59,223 bases of DNA, taken from the NCBI GenBank assembly GCA_015059805.1, contig SUZO01000011.1, forward strand, positions 1 through 59,223, read 5' to 3'. Both the position numbers and the translations under genes were made by a program. The notes beneath the pieces are model-generated. The model did no database searches and was not told the DNA's origin. It saw only the letters and a program-made list of their open reading frames with translations. This document shows, piece by piece, positions 16,885 through 23,880 of this stretch. This DNA comes from Rikenellaceae bacterium (GTDB taxonomy: Bacteria; Bacteroidota; Bacteroidia; Bacteroidales; Rikenellaceae). How positions within the stretch are numbered: position 1 is the first letter of the stretch; each line of letters begins with the position of its first letter.

Positions 16885-17427
16885 ATGAGGAGATTATTAC
16901 TTTTGTTTATTCTATTTATTGTATCGTTTAGTGCTTTCGGTGAGATTCGAACAGATGACAATTACAGATACGCCAAGCGCGGGTATTTCGGAACGGCTAA
17001 TGTTAGTTATATTTTGTGGGATGATTATAACCATCCTATAGGTATAGGTGCGGAGGTGATAAATGGCTACGCGTTTAATAAGTGGTTTATGTTGGGCGCG
17101 GGTGTGGGCGCGAATATGATGTCATACAAAGGTTATGAAAACGAGTGTGTGGTAGAGGCTGTTATTCCACTTTTTGTGCATGCCAGATTTAATATTTTAG
17201 ACCGCAGGGTTACGCCATTTTTCTCGCTCGGTGTTGGTGGGGGTATATTAGTAGACAACTATAACAGTGGTGTCGCCTCAGCTCTCTATTTAGACCCTAA
17301 GCTCGGTGTGGCTGTGCACTTAAAAAATGGTGGAACGATTGATTTTGGTGTGTCACGATTATTTAGTGGTGTAATTTGGCTCGGCTCGTATAATGGAATT
17401 AAGTTCGGAGTATCCTATACTTGGTAA
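16885..17427 (+). CDS. Outer-membrane beta-barrel protein, paralogue 1
   Basis: A 180-residue protein with signal peptide (MRRLLLLFILFIVSFSAFG). The body alternates Gly/aromatic beta strands and ends in GVSYTW, a C-terminal aromatic as expected for outer-membrane barrels. It shares YRYAKRGYF, NGYAFNKWFM and RVTPFFSLGVGGG-type phrases with the next gene, so the two arose by tandem duplication. It begins 12 nt after the C10 protease stop codon and is likely co-transcribed with it. The role is unknown; a small OmpA/opacity-like porin or surface barrel is plausible. Confidence 0.75.
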   Translation: MRRLLLLFILFIVSFSAFGEIRTDDNYRYAKRGYFGTANVSYILWDDYNHPIGIGAEVINGYAFNKWFMLGAGVGANMMSYKGYENECVVEAVIPLFVHARFNILDRRVTPFFSLGVGGGILVDNYNSGVASALYLDPKLGVAVHLKNGGTIDFGVSRLFSGVIWLGSYNGIKFGVSYTW

Positions 17428-17451
17428 CAAAAAATAACAACGCATAATAAT

Positions 17452-17478
17452 AACACTTAAAACATTACGGTTATGAAA
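17452..17478 (+). repeat. Duplicated leader sequence, copy 1
   Basis: A 27-nt leader ending TTACGGTTATGAAA is repeated exactly at 18052-18078 in front of the next gene; a shortened form (TTACGGCTATGAAG) precedes the lipoprotein ATG at 27082. It includes the start codon. Confidence 0.8.
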
Positions 17479-18042
17479 CGCCTATTTTTATTTATAGTTT
17501 TGTTGGCATCAGTTGCATTTAGCGCCGAGGCGCAAGAGTACAGATATGCCAAGCGCGGGTATTTTAGATCGGTGCGCGTAGGTGTTATGAACGATATGAC
17601 TACAGCGACATCGTTAGATGTTGGATGTAGTGTAGATTTGGTAAATGGTTATGCGTTTAACAAATGGTTTATGATGGGTGGAGGTATTGGAGTGCAATAC
17701 ACAATCTACAACATTGATTCGGATGATAATAGTGGACAGACAAATGTGAAAGTGCCAATCTATCTACATCTTAGGGCAAATGTACTTGACCGTAAAGTGA
17801 CACCATATTTTAGCTTAAACCTTGGTGGTGGATTCTGCAAGGGTTATCTTCCAGACTTAGGTCCAGATGCTGCTCCTGCGGAGATAAATGGTAGTTACGA
17901 ATTTTACTATGTAGAGCCACTGGCGGGTGTTGCAGTGAGATTTAAGGGTGGGAAAATGTTAGAGTTAGGGCTCTCTTTTCAAGCAGATTTTGGCAGAGGT
18001 ATGACCGGTGGTCCGAAGTTAGGTGTCGGATTTACATGGTAA
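17473..18042 (+). CDS. Outer-membrane beta-barrel protein, paralogue 2
   Basis: A 189-residue protein with signal peptide (MKRLFLFIVLLASVAFSAEA). Conserved with the preceding gene in YRYAKRGYF, NGYAFNKWFM, DRKVTPYFSLNLGGG and a final GVGFTW. The strand pattern and terminal Trp indicate an outer-membrane beta barrel. It lies 45 nt after its paralogue, with its own copy of a leader sequence that reappears before the next gene. Function unknown. Confidence 0.75.
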   Translation: MKRLFLFIVLLASVAFSAEAQEYRYAKRGYFRSVRVGVMNDMTTATSLDVGCSVDLVNGYAFNKWFMMGGGIGVQYTIYNIDSDDNSGQTNVKVPIYLHLRANVLDRKVTPYFSLNLGGGFCKGYLPDLGPDAAPAEINGSYEFYYVEPLAGVAVRFKGGKMLELGLSFQADFGRGMTGGPKLGVGFTW

Positions 18043-18051
18043 CATATATAA

Positions 18052-18078
18052 AACACTTAAAACATTACGGTTATGAAA
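18052..18078 (+). repeat. Duplicated leader sequence, copy 2
   Basis: Identical to 17452-17478, including the ATGAAA start of the coding region; it points to duplication of the upstream part of the gene or to a shared translation-control site. Confidence 0.8.
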
Positions 18079-18699
18079 AGATTTTTGAGCATTTTGATGG
18101 TGGCGATGGCGTTTGTCGCATGCCAGGATGGAGTTAATTGTGTGGCGAATGGTGGCGATGAACTATCTCGCGCGGTGACTCCAGAGGTTATGGAGCAGTT
18201 GGTCGCTGACTTGCAGAGCGGCGTTTTTGCAGCTTCAGATGTTGAGGTATATTGTGGTGAGGAGTGCATTAAGGCATTTGGGCAGTTAGAGTTTGGATCA
18301 ATCGGCGTGAAGGGTGCAGACTACAGCGTTGGCGCACCGATACTCTTCCTTGAGGGTGGCGTGTGCCGTATGGGATATATGGCTCACCTATACAGCAACT
18401 GCGACAAGGCGGGGGAGCATCCATATCTCTACCACAAGATGTCGTGGAGCTATGACATTGCAGCCTCTACGCTTACCATCCACTCAGACGAGTTGAGCAA
18501 GGGCGTCTATAGCGAGACTCTGAAGGTTGTGGAGTACAAAGATGGCAAGCTTCTCTTAGAGGGTGCGCTGCCAATGATGTTTTGCAAGAAGGGTTGCACA
18601 TTCAAGTATCAGTGCTATGTAAATACTAACGCAGCAGGGCGCGAGTCATTCAACGAGAAGTATAGCGACGAGTCCCTTGCACCTTGTTGTAGACAATAA
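18073..18699 (+). CDS. Hypothetical lipoprotein, 208 residues
   Basis: N-terminal MKRFLSILMVAMAFVAC is a lipoprotein signal with Cys17. The body is mostly beta with ten or more Cys residues (CNCD-, CRMG-, CKKGCTFKYQCY-type phrases); I recognise no family. The gene is last in the C10 protease run and uses the same 27-nt leader as the barrel gene before it. In Bacteroides, C10 proteases can be paired with small secreted inhibitors; that this is such an inhibitor is only a contextual guess. Its GC-richer codons differ from the protease. Confidence 0.6.
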   Translation: MKRFLSILMVAMAFVACQDGVNCVANGGDELSRAVTPEVMEQLVADLQSGVFAASDVEVYCGEECIKAFGQLEFGSIGVKGADYSVGAPILFLEGGVCRMGYMAHLYSNCDKAGEHPYLYHKMSWSYDIAASTLTIHSDELSKGVYSETLKVVEYKDGKLLLEGALPMMFCKKGCTFKYQCYVNTNAAGRESFNEKYSDESLAPCCRQ

Positions 18700-18745
18700 C
18701 AGAATAACAAAGATAGTGTAATTTTTTCATACCAAAAGAAAAGTG

Positions 18746-18772
18746 CCTCTCGCTTATGCGGGAGGTTTTTTG
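18746..18772 (+). terminator. Intrinsic terminator after the C10 protease operon
   Basis: The stem CCTCTCGC / GCGGGAGG (one G-T pair) with loop TTAT is followed by a T-run, 46 nt after the lipoprotein stop codon. Confidence 0.85.
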
Positions 18773-18787
18773 TTTTGCTTTTTTTGC

Positions 18788-18795
18788 TAACTTTG
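18788..18795 (+). promoter_or_regulatory. -7 box of the 18811 gene
   Basis: TAACTTTG matches the Bacteroidetes -7 consensus and is 15 nt before the ATG. Confidence 0.6.
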
Positions 18796-18810
18796 CAGAA
18801 AAGATAGGTT

Positions 18811-19323
18811 ATGAAGCGGTTTTTTCTTGTTGTAGCGCTCGCGCTGTTGAGTCTATTTTGTCGGGCTGAGGATGTTACGACAAAGAGTCTATATATACTC
18901 GGCGATTTTAGCGTTACCTCCGACAAGGGCGTGGGTAGGGATGGATTGTGGCGGTACGATTTGCTCGAGGATACTTTTTTTATCACAAACACCGCTGTAG
19001 ATTATACATTGAAGTTCTACCACGAGCCAGGGCGAGGCTTTAACCATGTTGTGGTAGATTTACCAATCTCGGCACTTGAGATTTTAAGCAGCAGCGTTGT
19101 TGAGGCGGCAGAGCTGCTGAAGTTCACCACTTCGGACGATGCCTACAACTGGATGCTTGACAAGAAGCGTACTTGTAGCAAAATATACATCATTGACCGT
19201 TGCGACTACTACAAATCCTCTGAAAGTCTATCAGCGCCCGACCGCATGAAGGCAGTTGAGGTGTGGATATGGTACAACGACATCCCGAGCCATCTGCACA
19301 ATGTACTTGACGAGTTCTATTAG
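18811..19323 (+). CDS. Hypothetical exported protein, 170 residues
   Basis: Signal peptide MKRFFLVVALALLSLFCRA, then a compact mixed alpha/beta chain with no motif I can assign. It has its own -7 box and ends before a weak hairpin (AAAATCCAA / TTGGATTTT, 19354-19375). The gene is isolated between the protease operon and the calcium ATPase. Nothing further can be said about function. Confidence 0.6.
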   Translation: MKRFFLVVALALLSLFCRAEDVTTKSLYILGDFSVTSDKGVGRDGLWRYDLLEDTFFITNTAVDYTLKFYHEPGRGFNHVVVDLPISALEILSSSVVEAAELLKFTTSDDAYNWMLDKKRTCSKIYIIDRCDYYKSSESLSAPDRMKAVEVWIWYNDIPSHLHNVLDEFY

Positions 19324-19400
19324 TGGCGCTGTATGATATAACAGAATAAGTTAAAAATCCAAACGGTTGGATTTTGGGCTGTTCTTTGTTGTGGTTGAGT

Positions 19401-19408
19401 TATATTTG
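19401..19408 (+). promoter_or_regulatory. -7 box of the Ca2+ ATPase gene
   Basis: TATATTTG fits TAnnTTTG. Because it overlaps an in-frame GTG at 19408, that GTG cannot be the start, and ATG 19435 is preferred. Confidence 0.6.
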
Positions 19409-19434
19409 TGCCGCAATATAGCTTTATTTTAGTT

Positions 19435-22400
19435 ATGAGGAGTAGACAAACTATACTATCAAAGTGTTTAGAGGCTAAGTCAGAGGCGGTAGAGCGCGGG
19501 AAAGGGCGCAATATTATCACTCCACCAGAGAAGGAGCCGCTGTGGCGTCAATATCTTGATAAGTTCAAGGATCCGATAATTATTGTGTTGCTTGTTGTCT
19601 TCTGCCTATCTGTAGCAATCTCTATATATGAGATTGTATGGATGGGAAAGGGGACCTCAATGCTTTTAGAGCCAGTGGGCGTATTGGTGGCGCTACTACT
19701 TGCCACAGGAATTGCCTTCCTATTTGAGGTGAAGGCAAACAAGGAGTTTGAGATACTCAACAAGGTCAAAGATGACCGCCCAATTGTTGTCTATCGTGCT
19801 GTGCAGCTCAACAAGGATAGTGAACGAAGCGTGGTGCTTAACCTTGACGAGACTGAGCCAGACCAGAAGGTAGATAGTACACCCGACAAGGAGGATTACT
19901 ATGTCAATGAGGGGTTGGAGATTGCCGATATAGTGCTCAACCCAGTGCCAGAGAACGATAGTTTTGCCAATAAAGTCGCCTTTGACTACCTGCGTGATAC
20001 ATTAGAGGGGGATAATCCATTCTGTGAGAAGAGTGCTATAGAGGATATTGCCGACAAGCAGACTAAAGAGCAAGGCGTTGAGGCTGTGCGCTCAGAGGGC
20101 GACCAGGTGCTCTCAGGGCGACATAAGTCTGTCGTTGAACTTATTGCCCGACCATTTAGAATAAAGAAGCAGGATGTTGTTGTGGGCGATGTTGTCTACC
20201 TTGAGAGTGGTGACGAGGTGCCTGCAGATGGTACTTTGCTACTCTCCAATTCGCTCAAGGTAGACGAGTCTAAGTTTACGGGCGAGATTTACGCTAAGAA
20301 GGGCGTTGGAGAGGAGAATAGCGACCCAAATGCCACCTACCCGTCAGACTTTCTGCTGCGAGGCTCAATGATTATTGAGGGTAGCTGTTACTATGTTGTT
20401 ACAGCTGTAGGAGATTTGACTGAGGAGGGTAAAGGTGTTGCATTGACACGCGAGGGTAGCGATGTTGAGACTCCGCTAAATCAACAGCTTGACCAGCTGG
20501 GCGGTTGGATCTCTAAGGCGAGCTTTATTGTGGCTACGCTGATTGTTATTGGCAGAACTGTGCTCTTCTTCCTCTCGGATAGCTATTTGGCGGATGGGGA
20601 CTTTGATTGGTTGCACTTTGCCGAGTTTATGCTCTCGTCAATAATGATTGCTGTAACACTAATTGTGGTTGCTGTGCCTGAGGGATTGCCGATGAGTGTT
20701 ACTGTGAGCCTTGCGCTTAGTATGCGTAAGATGCTTAAGGCTAATAACTTAGTGCGTAAGTTGCACGCTTGTGAGACTATGGGCGCGACAACAGTCATCT
20801 GCACCGACAAGACGGGCACACTGACAAAGAATCAGATGGATGTTGTGGCGACAGACTTCTACGGGGTCAATAGTGATAAGATTATTGAGTTAAATATTGC
20901 GGTCAATTCTACCGCTGAGCTTACGAGTGATGATGGGGCTGAGGTGCGAGTGATTGGTAACCCTACAGAGGGGGCGCTGCTCAAGTGGCTCAAAAAGTGC
21001 GGTAGTGATTATGAGAATTACCGCCGCGGGGTGAGTGTTATAAGTCAGCAGCCATTCTCTACCGAGACAAAGTATATGGAGACCACCGTAAAGTTGGAGG
21101 ATGGTCGTTGTTTCCGTCTTGTTAAGGGTGCACCAGAGATTGTACTCTCAATGTGTGACGCTATTGCTGGCTCAAAGAGTGCTGAGTATGTAAATGGCAC
21201 GCTTGAGCACTACCAGAATAGGGCGATGCGCACCTTGGGCTTTGCTTATCAAGAGGTTGTGAGTGGTAAGAGTAACCCACTGCTTTTTGTTGGTGTTGTG
21301 GGCATTGCCGACCCAGTGCGCGATGATGTTATAGAGGCTATAGATACATGTCGTAACAGGGCTGGCGTGCGTGTTATTATCGTTACGGGCGATACCCCTG
21401 GTACGGCGAATGAGATAGGTCGTCAGATCGGTCTGCTTGATGCTGGGGAGGCTCAGCAGAGCATTACAGGTCCAGAGTTTGCGGCTATGTCGGACGAAGA
21501 GGCACTTGCACTTGTTGCAGATAAAAACTTTAAGATTATCTCTCGTGCACGCCCAGATGATAAGGCTCGCCTCGTAACGCTGCTGCAGAGGGCTGGGCAT
21601 GTTGTGGCTGTTACGGGTGACGGCACAAACGATGCGCCAGCGCTCAGCAAGGCTCAGGTGGGACTGAGCATGGGCGATGGAACGTCAAGAGCAAAGGAGG
21701 CGAGCGATATAACAATTATTGATAACTCCTTCTCAAGTATCAATATGGCGATTATGTGGGGTCGCTCGCTCTATAGGAATATTCGCCGATTTATCATCTT
21801 CCAGATGACAATCAACCTCTGTGCATGCCTTATTGTGCTTTTGGGTGCATTTTTAGGGTTAGAGTCGCCGCTTACAGTGACGCAGATGCTCTGGGTAAAC
21901 CTTATTATGGATACCTTTGCAGCTATGGCACTCTCGTCACTGCCGCCCGATAGGAGTGTGCTTAATGAGCCTCCACGTAATCCTGATAGCCATATTATTG
22001 ATGCGTCAATGCTGAAGCGTATCATTGGTGCGGGACTCTTTTTCTTTATCTTTTTGTCGGGGCTATGGCAATTTTTGGGTCATGTAAATGCTGAAACGGT
22101 GGCTCAGATGTTTGATGCTGAGGATCTGCGAGCGTTCTTTAGTGGTGTGTTGGAGCCAGCAAAGGCGCACATGACCGGACACGATATGGGAGTGTTCTTT
22201 ACAACATTTGTGCTGCTGCAGTTCTGGAATATCTTTAACGCTAAGTATTTCCGCACAAAGCGCAGCTTGATAATAGATTTTGTAGACCTCTTCCGTAATC
22301 GTAAGGCTGTTGTAGAGTCTAATAGTTCGGGATTTTGGTTGATTGTGGCGGTGATTCTTGTGGGTCAGGTGCTGATTGTAAACTTTGCTGGTAGCTTCTT

Positions 22401-22500
22401 TAATGTTACAAGCCTCCCACTTGAGGATTGGCTCTGGTTGCTGCTGCTTACATCCCCAGTGCTCATTGTCCCAGATATTATCAGAACGGTAAAAAGATAG
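19435..22500 (+). CDS. P-type Ca2+-transporting ATPase (PMCA/SERCA-like)
   Basis: A 1021-residue inner-membrane pump that exports Ca2+ at the cost of ATP. Seen: two N-terminal TM helices (~48-68, ~78-99), TGE of the actuator domain (FTGEIYAKK), the ion-site helix VAVPEGLPMSV, the phosphorylated Asp ~458 in DKTGTLT, KGAPE, and the hinge GDGTNDAPAL (~728-737), followed by six further TM helices with NLIMDT. Between VVYRAV (~118-123) and VVELIARPF (~233) there is an acidic stretch of ~110 residues where relatives have a short loop; this explains the excess over the usual ~900 residues. The start at ATG 19435 follows from the promoter position. Confidence 0.92.
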   Translation: MRSRQTILSKCLEAKSEAVERGKGRNIITPPEKEPLWRQYLDKFKDPIIIVLLVVFCLSVAISIYEIVWMGKGTSMLLEPVGVLVALLLATGIAFLFEVKANKEFEILNKVKDDRPIVVYRAVQLNKDSERSVVLNLDETEPDQKVDSTPDKEDYYVNEGLEIADIVLNPVPENDSFANKVAFDYLRDTLEGDNPFCEKSAIEDIADKQTKEQGVEAVRSEGDQVLSGRHKSVVELIARPFRIKKQDVVVGDVVYLESGDEVPADGTLLLSNSLKVDESKFTGEIYAKKGVGEENSDPNATYPSDFLLRGSMIIEGSCYYVVTAVGDLTEEGKGVALTREGSDVETPLNQQLDQLGGWISKASFIVATLIVIGRTVLFFLSDSYLADGDFDWLHFAEFMLSSIMIAVTLIVVAVPEGLPMSVTVSLALSMRKMLKANNLVRKLHACETMGATTVICTDKTGTLTKNQMDVVATDFYGVNSDKIIELNIAVNSTAELTSDDGAEVRVIGNPTEGALLKWLKKCGSDYENYRRGVSVISQQPFSTETKYMETTVKLEDGRCFRLVKGAPEIVLSMCDAIAGSKSAEYVNGTLEHYQNRAMRTLGFAYQEVVSGKSNPLLFVGVVGIADPVRDDVIEAIDTCRNRAGVRVIIVTGDTPGTANEIGRQIGLLDAGEAQQSITGPEFAAMSDEEALALVADKNFKIISRARPDDKARLVTLLQRAGHVVAVTGDGTNDAPALSKAQVGLSMGDGTSRAKEASDITIIDNSFSSINMAIMWGRSLYRNIRRFIIFQMTINLCACLIVLLGAFLGLESPLTVTQMLWVNLIMDTFAAMALSSLPPDRSVLNEPPRNPDSHIIDASMLKRIIGAGLFFFIFLSGLWQFLGHVNAETVAQMFDAEDLRAFFSGVLEPAKAHMTGHDMGVFFTTFVLLQFWNIFNAKYFRTKRSLIIDFVDLFRNRKAVVESNSSGFWLIVAVILVGQVLIVNFAGSFFNVTSLPLEDWLWLLLLTSPVLIVPDIIRTVKR

Positions 22501-22534
22501 CAAATTTTGATATATTTTTGGACTTTGCCCCTCT

Positions 22535-22556
22535 ATTATAGTAAAAAGACTATAAT
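22535..22556 (+). promoter_or_regulatory. Perfect inverted repeat directly before the HExxH gene
   Basis: ATTATAGT-N6-ACTATAAT ends three bases before the start codon at 22560. A possible -7 box TATTTTTG is at 22513-22520, which would place the repeat in the mRNA leader or make it an operator. Confidence 0.45.
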
Positions 22557-22559
22557 ACC

Positions 22560-23279
22560 ATGAAAAATAACATTACCGAGCGTGGATTGGACCTGATAGC
22601 CAACCATTTAGTGACAAGAATCAAGGGACTCACTTTCAAGGAGGAGGTGGAGAGTTTTGGCTACTTCCTTTCACCGAACTATACGATGTTCCAGCTTCAG
22701 ACACTTGCCGAGAGGATGGCGGCGTATATGGTGATGATTGGTTACACTCCAGTAATTCAGCTTGAGGAGCTGCCTGATAATGTGGCGGGGCTAGTAAATC
22801 TCAACGACTCGAAGTATGTATATATAAAGATAGATAAAAACCGCTTCCAAAATCGTGAGTATCTCCCCGTAGAGCTTGTTGCAATTATTGCTCATGAGTT
22901 GTCGCACAAATTCCTCTGGATTCATGGCTTTAAGGATACCTCGGCAAAGATTGAGTATATGACCGACGCTTGTGCTATCTATTTAGGCTTCGGAGATTAT
23001 CTCTATCAGGCATCAGATATGATTGTGAATAACTATAGCCTTGATGGTAGCGTTAAGAGTGTCAATCGCCGACTTGGATACCTTGAGAAGTGGCAGATTG
23101 CCTATCTGAGGAATAAGTTTTTTGACTTAGATATTCCATACCTGAACTATAGGAAGCCCGATGTACCTCAAGCCTCAAATGATGAGAATACCCACTCAAG
23201 CTATGTGGAGAACTTCTTTATAATATTGGGCGCAGCATTAGTTCTCTTATTGATTATCGCTTTTATCTTTGGACGATAG
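22560..23279 (+). CDS. Tail-anchored HExxH metallopeptidase-like protein
   Basis: 239 residues without a signal peptide. The zinc motif HELSH is at 112-116 (VAIIAHELSHKFLWIHG), and a candidate third ligand lies in IEYMTDACAIYLGFG (~128-142), the E-x-x-x-D helix of gluzincin-like proteases. One C-terminal TM helix (~217-236, FFIILGAALVLLLIIAFIFG) would anchor the domain at the inner face of the membrane. No family name is recognised. The next gene begins one base after the stop codon and encodes a small membrane protein, so the two probably act together. Substrate unknown. Confidence 0.7.
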   Translation: MKNNITERGLDLIANHLVTRIKGLTFKEEVESFGYFLSPNYTMFQLQTLAERMAAYMVMIGYTPVIQLEELPDNVAGLVNLNDSKYVYIKIDKNRFQNREYLPVELVAIIAHELSHKFLWIHGFKDTSAKIEYMTDACAIYLGFGDYLYQASDMIVNNYSLDGSVKSVNRRLGYLEKWQIAYLRNKFFDLDIPYLNYRKPDVPQASNDENTHSSYVENFFIILGAALVLLLIIAFIFGR

Positions 23280-23280
23280 T

Positions 23281-23724
23281 ATGAAAAGGTTTAGTCTTAG
23301 TAGATTGTACGCCGTAGTGGTGCTGCTACTCAGTTTGGGCTATTGGGGTCTTATGTCCGCGGCTTATACTTGGGCGATGTGGAGCAATATCTCGTGGAGG
23401 TATTGGTACTTAGCCCTCGGATGGCTCTTGATATTGTTGGCATATACAGTGGGAACATCGCCATGGGTAGACTACGCTCTGCGAATATGGAGAGATAATA
23501 ACTTTTCGCCGTGGTTGATTGATGCAAAAGGGTCGGTGGGTAGAGTCTTCTCAACGCTCTATGCTCTGCTGTCACTTGCGGTTGTCGCACTTCCGTTTGT
23601 GTTAAGGTCAGAGCTCCCGAATGGGGATTTTATGATTTTGGCTATTTTTAATATTACCTATCTTTTGATAACGCTCCTACTTATTACCCGTAAAATATAC
23701 CGCAAACGGTTAAATTGCAGGTGA
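23281..23724 (+). CDS. Four-TM membrane protein, partner of the HExxH protein
   Basis: 147 residues with four hydrophobic helices (~8-30, ~39-58, ~83-103, ~112-133) and a basic end (RKIYRKRLNCR). Start ATG 23281 is preferred over an upstream in-frame TTG inside the previous gene. Translational coupling to the preceding HExxH gene (one-base gap) suggests a shared role. I recognise no family. Confidence 0.62.
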   Translation: MKRFSLSRLYAVVVLLLSLGYWGLMSAAYTWAMWSNISWRYWYLALGWLLILLAYTVGTSPWVDYALRIWRDNNFSPWLIDAKGSVGRVFSTLYALLSLAVVALPFVLRSELPNGDFMILAIFNITYLLITLLLITRKIYRKRLNCR

Positions 23725-23793
23725 GTTGGCGCTGTTTTTTGCTATTTTTTTGGCGAAAATATGCAGATATTGATGAATTTAGAGCGCGCAAGA

Positions 23794-23823
23794 TTGTAAA
23801 TTGAAAATAATTTATTATCTTTG
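23794..23823 (+). promoter_or_regulatory. Promoter of secDF
   Basis: TTG at 23794-23796 and TATCTTTG at 23816-23823 are 19 nt apart, a textbook Bacteroidetes -33/-7 pair. The leader is about 50 nt. Confidence 0.85.
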
Positions 23824-23880
23824 CGTGCTTTTGTGTATAGTAACGAAACTAAAAACAAATAATTTTAATTTTTAACTCAA

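Noticed and set aside
19408..19434. Upstream GTG start of the Ca2+ ATPase
   Set aside because: The GTG overlaps the TATATTTG promoter box, so it would not be in the mRNA; ATG 19435 is used instead. The same reasoning removes starts at 676, 45069 and 49478.
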